In this document: positions 30,950-32,093 of the stretch, piece by piece | Position numbering within the stretch: the stretch's first letter is position 1 | Layout: every line of letters begins with the position of its first letter | Assembly (NCBI RefSeq): GCF_000763315.1 | Contig: NZ_JPST01000011.1 | Location: 1-32,093 of the forward strand | DNA from: Thermoactinomyces daqus | GTDB taxonomy: Bacteria > Bacillota > Bacilli > Thermoactinomycetales > Thermoactinomycetaceae | DNA: 32,093 nt | Reading direction: 5' to 3' | Translations under genes and position numbers: made by a program | The notes under the pieces: generated by a model | The model's input: the letters and a program-made list of their open reading frames with translations, nothing else | Database searches by the model: none | What the model was told of the DNA's origin: nothing

Positions 30950-31037
30950 TAATTGAACTCCCTTTTTTGGCAAAGGCTTTGGCACAAGCGGCACCAATCC
31001 CTGAACTTGCTCCGGTAATTACCACGGTTCTTTTCAT
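30921..31037 (-). pseudogene. 5' fragment of an SDR-family gene
   Basis: From ATG 31037 (GGGGGGAG upstream) the minus strand reads MKRTVVITGASSGIGAACAK, then AFAKKGS, a textbook SDR cofactor-binding start. The similarity stops at about 30950, where the 3' end of the HIT gene begins, and the frame ends at 30921. Only about 29 codons of the gene are left. The junction marks an old deletion or rearrangement. Confidence 0.65.
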
Positions 31038-31163
31038 TTTCTCCCCCCTGAGAGTACCAATTTTCATTTTGAAAGTGAAACTGTAGCCTGTTTTGATTTT
31101 GTTATTGCTTAAAAAATCGGTGTTTTTTATACTGATTGAGAGTTTTCAAAAATGGAGGACAGC

Positions 31164-31655
31164 ATGATCAATCAGTTTGAAACCGAACGCATCTTGGCCA
31201 GACCTATCCGCGAGGAAGAACTGCCCACCTTCCTCAACGTGATCCGCAGCAACCGCTTCTTTCTGCAAGTGTCGGGAGGCAGCCCAGACTATCCCCTATC
31301 CAAGCTGGAGAAAGACTGGAAAGAAGCGAACGAGAACCCTGGCGAATGTATGCTTGGTCTGTTTGAAAAGGAGACGGAAACGCCCACCGGTATCCTGACC
31401 TACCTGAAGCACAACCCCAGGGACGGCTTCCCCTGGATCGGTTTCCTCATCTTCCGGCGGGACCTGCACGGCCAAGGCCTGGGCCGCGAAGTCACCGAAC
31501 ACTTCCTGGATCTCACCTGCCGCCGGCTTGGCTGGACCTCCATACACCTCGGCTTCCTCAAGGTGGAGATGAAAGAACTCTTCAACCTGCCGGAAAACCA
31601 TGCGGGAGAACGGGTCGTCTGGGTGATGGAGAGGGAGCTGGCTTCGCCACATTAA
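31164..31655 (+). CDS. GNAT-family N-acetyltransferase, GC-rich, possibly internally shortened
   Basis: 163 residues from ATG 31164, with GGAGG just upstream (an ATG at 31152 has no site). It starts MINQFETERILARPIREEEL. Motif A is LHGQGLGREVTEHFLDLTCR, the acetyl-CoA loop, and IHLGFLKVEMKELFNL follows as the next strand and helix. The expected Y/F-x-K-x-GF segment is not visible before ERVVWVMEREL, so a short internal deletion is possible. The coding sequence is markedly GC-richer than its neighbours, a sign of recent transfer. The substrate is unknown. It ends in its own terminator. Confidence 0.7.
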   Translation: MINQFETERILARPIREEELPTFLNVIRSNRFFLQVSGGSPDYPLSKLEKDWKEANENPGECMLGLFEKETETPTGILTYLKHNPRDGFPWIGFLIFRRDLHGQGLGREVTEHFLDLTCRRLGWTSIHLGFLKVEMKELFNLPENHAGERVVWVMERELASPH

Positions 31656-31684
31656 CCAAAAGGACGGAGGGATGCACCATCCTG

Positions 31685-31710
31685 CCACCCGTTGGGGTGG
31701 TTGCTTTTTT
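31685..31710 (+). terminator. Rho-independent terminator of the GNAT gene
   Basis: CCACCC (31685-31690), loop GTTG, GGGTGG (31695-31700), then TTGCTTTTTT. It lies 30 nt after the stop. Confidence 0.75.
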
Positions 31711-32093
31711 ATGCTACTGTGTGGTAAATCCGCGTATTTCTGTCAGTGCCTCTATTAAGGCCCCTATTTCGGCGGGGTTTTGTCTTATGATGATTGCTTA
31801 GAATAGGATTTTTTTATTTGCTGGAGGTACCCCTATTAGCGGTTATTACTTAGAGAGATTTGTTTTTTTGAATAAAATCAAGCCATAGTAGATCCACTAA
31901 CCAAAATAAAAATGCAGCTTGAGTTGATAAGCAACCAGTGCCTCCACTGATACCTTTCGCTGGAATCTTTCGGCCATCCCGTAAGGGATGGGGTTGAAGG
32001 GCTTTAACCCTTCCTTCAGAAGGCGGTCTATGGGACGTTCAAAGGTTGTACCATGACAGCGTACATTAGCAATTGTTACCGCCGGTCTATAAT
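31711..32093. other. Non-coding tail with several hairpins
   Basis: No open frame of note. A second terminator-like hairpin lies at about 31760-31785 (GCCCC / GGGG, then TTTTGTCTT). At 31974-32023 three hairpins follow each other: CCATCCC/GGGATGG (31974-31980 with 31985-31991), GAAGGG/CCCTTC (31996-32001 with 32008-32013) and CCTTC/GAAGG (32013-32017 with 32019-32023). The sequence continues past the window edge. Confidence 0.4.

Overview
The window comes from a low-to-moderate GC, spore-former-like Firmicute of the Bacillales type. The signs are strong AGGAGG-type ribosome binding sites, sigma-A promoters, a secreted thermolysin-type protease, a CcpA-type cre site and a VanRS-like two-component system. 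The gene set could fit Thermoactinomycetaceae or Alicyclobacillaceae, but that is inference. No rRNA, tRNA or CRISPR array was found.

Bases 1 to about 12750 are the early/replication side and part of the late side of a prophage, or a phage-like integrative element, whose left end lies outside the window. Nearly all its genes are small, tightly overlapping and on the minus strand. From right to left they are: a plus-strand CI-like repressor overlapping a large serine recombinase; a divergent Cro-like gene with small genes; an SSB-like DUF669 protein; a primase-polymerase/SF3 helicase with a TubC-docking partner; a 370-bp array of GGGACAAAA repeats (candidate origin); an operon of small genes including a Holliday-junction-resolvase-like nuclease, a zinc-ribbon/double-HTH protein, an Ea22-like protein and a degenerate C5 DNA methyltransferase; and an ArpU-like late regulator. 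After that regulator comes a 340-nt run of five consecutive hairpins behind an extended -10 promoter. Seven copies of a 15-bp palindrome (TCCAATTTAATTGGA type) lie in the control regions, and in four promoters the palindrome fills the -35/-10 spacer, which suggests a repressor regulon.

The recombinase ends against the first 29 codons of a minus-strand gene resembling comB (2-phosphosulfolactate phosphatase). This implies that the element split that gene and that attR lies near 12738-12780.

Bases 12750-17180 hold the host operon that was interrupted: acyl-CoA dehydrogenase, SDR, hotdog thioesterase, APH-family kinase and comB, with a divergent TetR regulator. The kinase and the TetR gene are both frameshifted. 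Next come a class 3 lipase, a thermolysin-family protease, a CNT nucleoside transporter with a perfect cre-like site, a heterodimeric ABC exporter (one subunit frameshifted) with an ATTAGG/CCTAAT operator, and a CHY zinc-finger protein. A decayed methyltransferase copy sits just before the intact methyltransferase-DedA-response regulator-histidine kinase operon. The right end holds broken genes (a frameshifted SDR, a HIT gene with an in-frame TGA, an SDR fragment), a GC-rich GNAT gene and a hairpin-rich non-coding tail.
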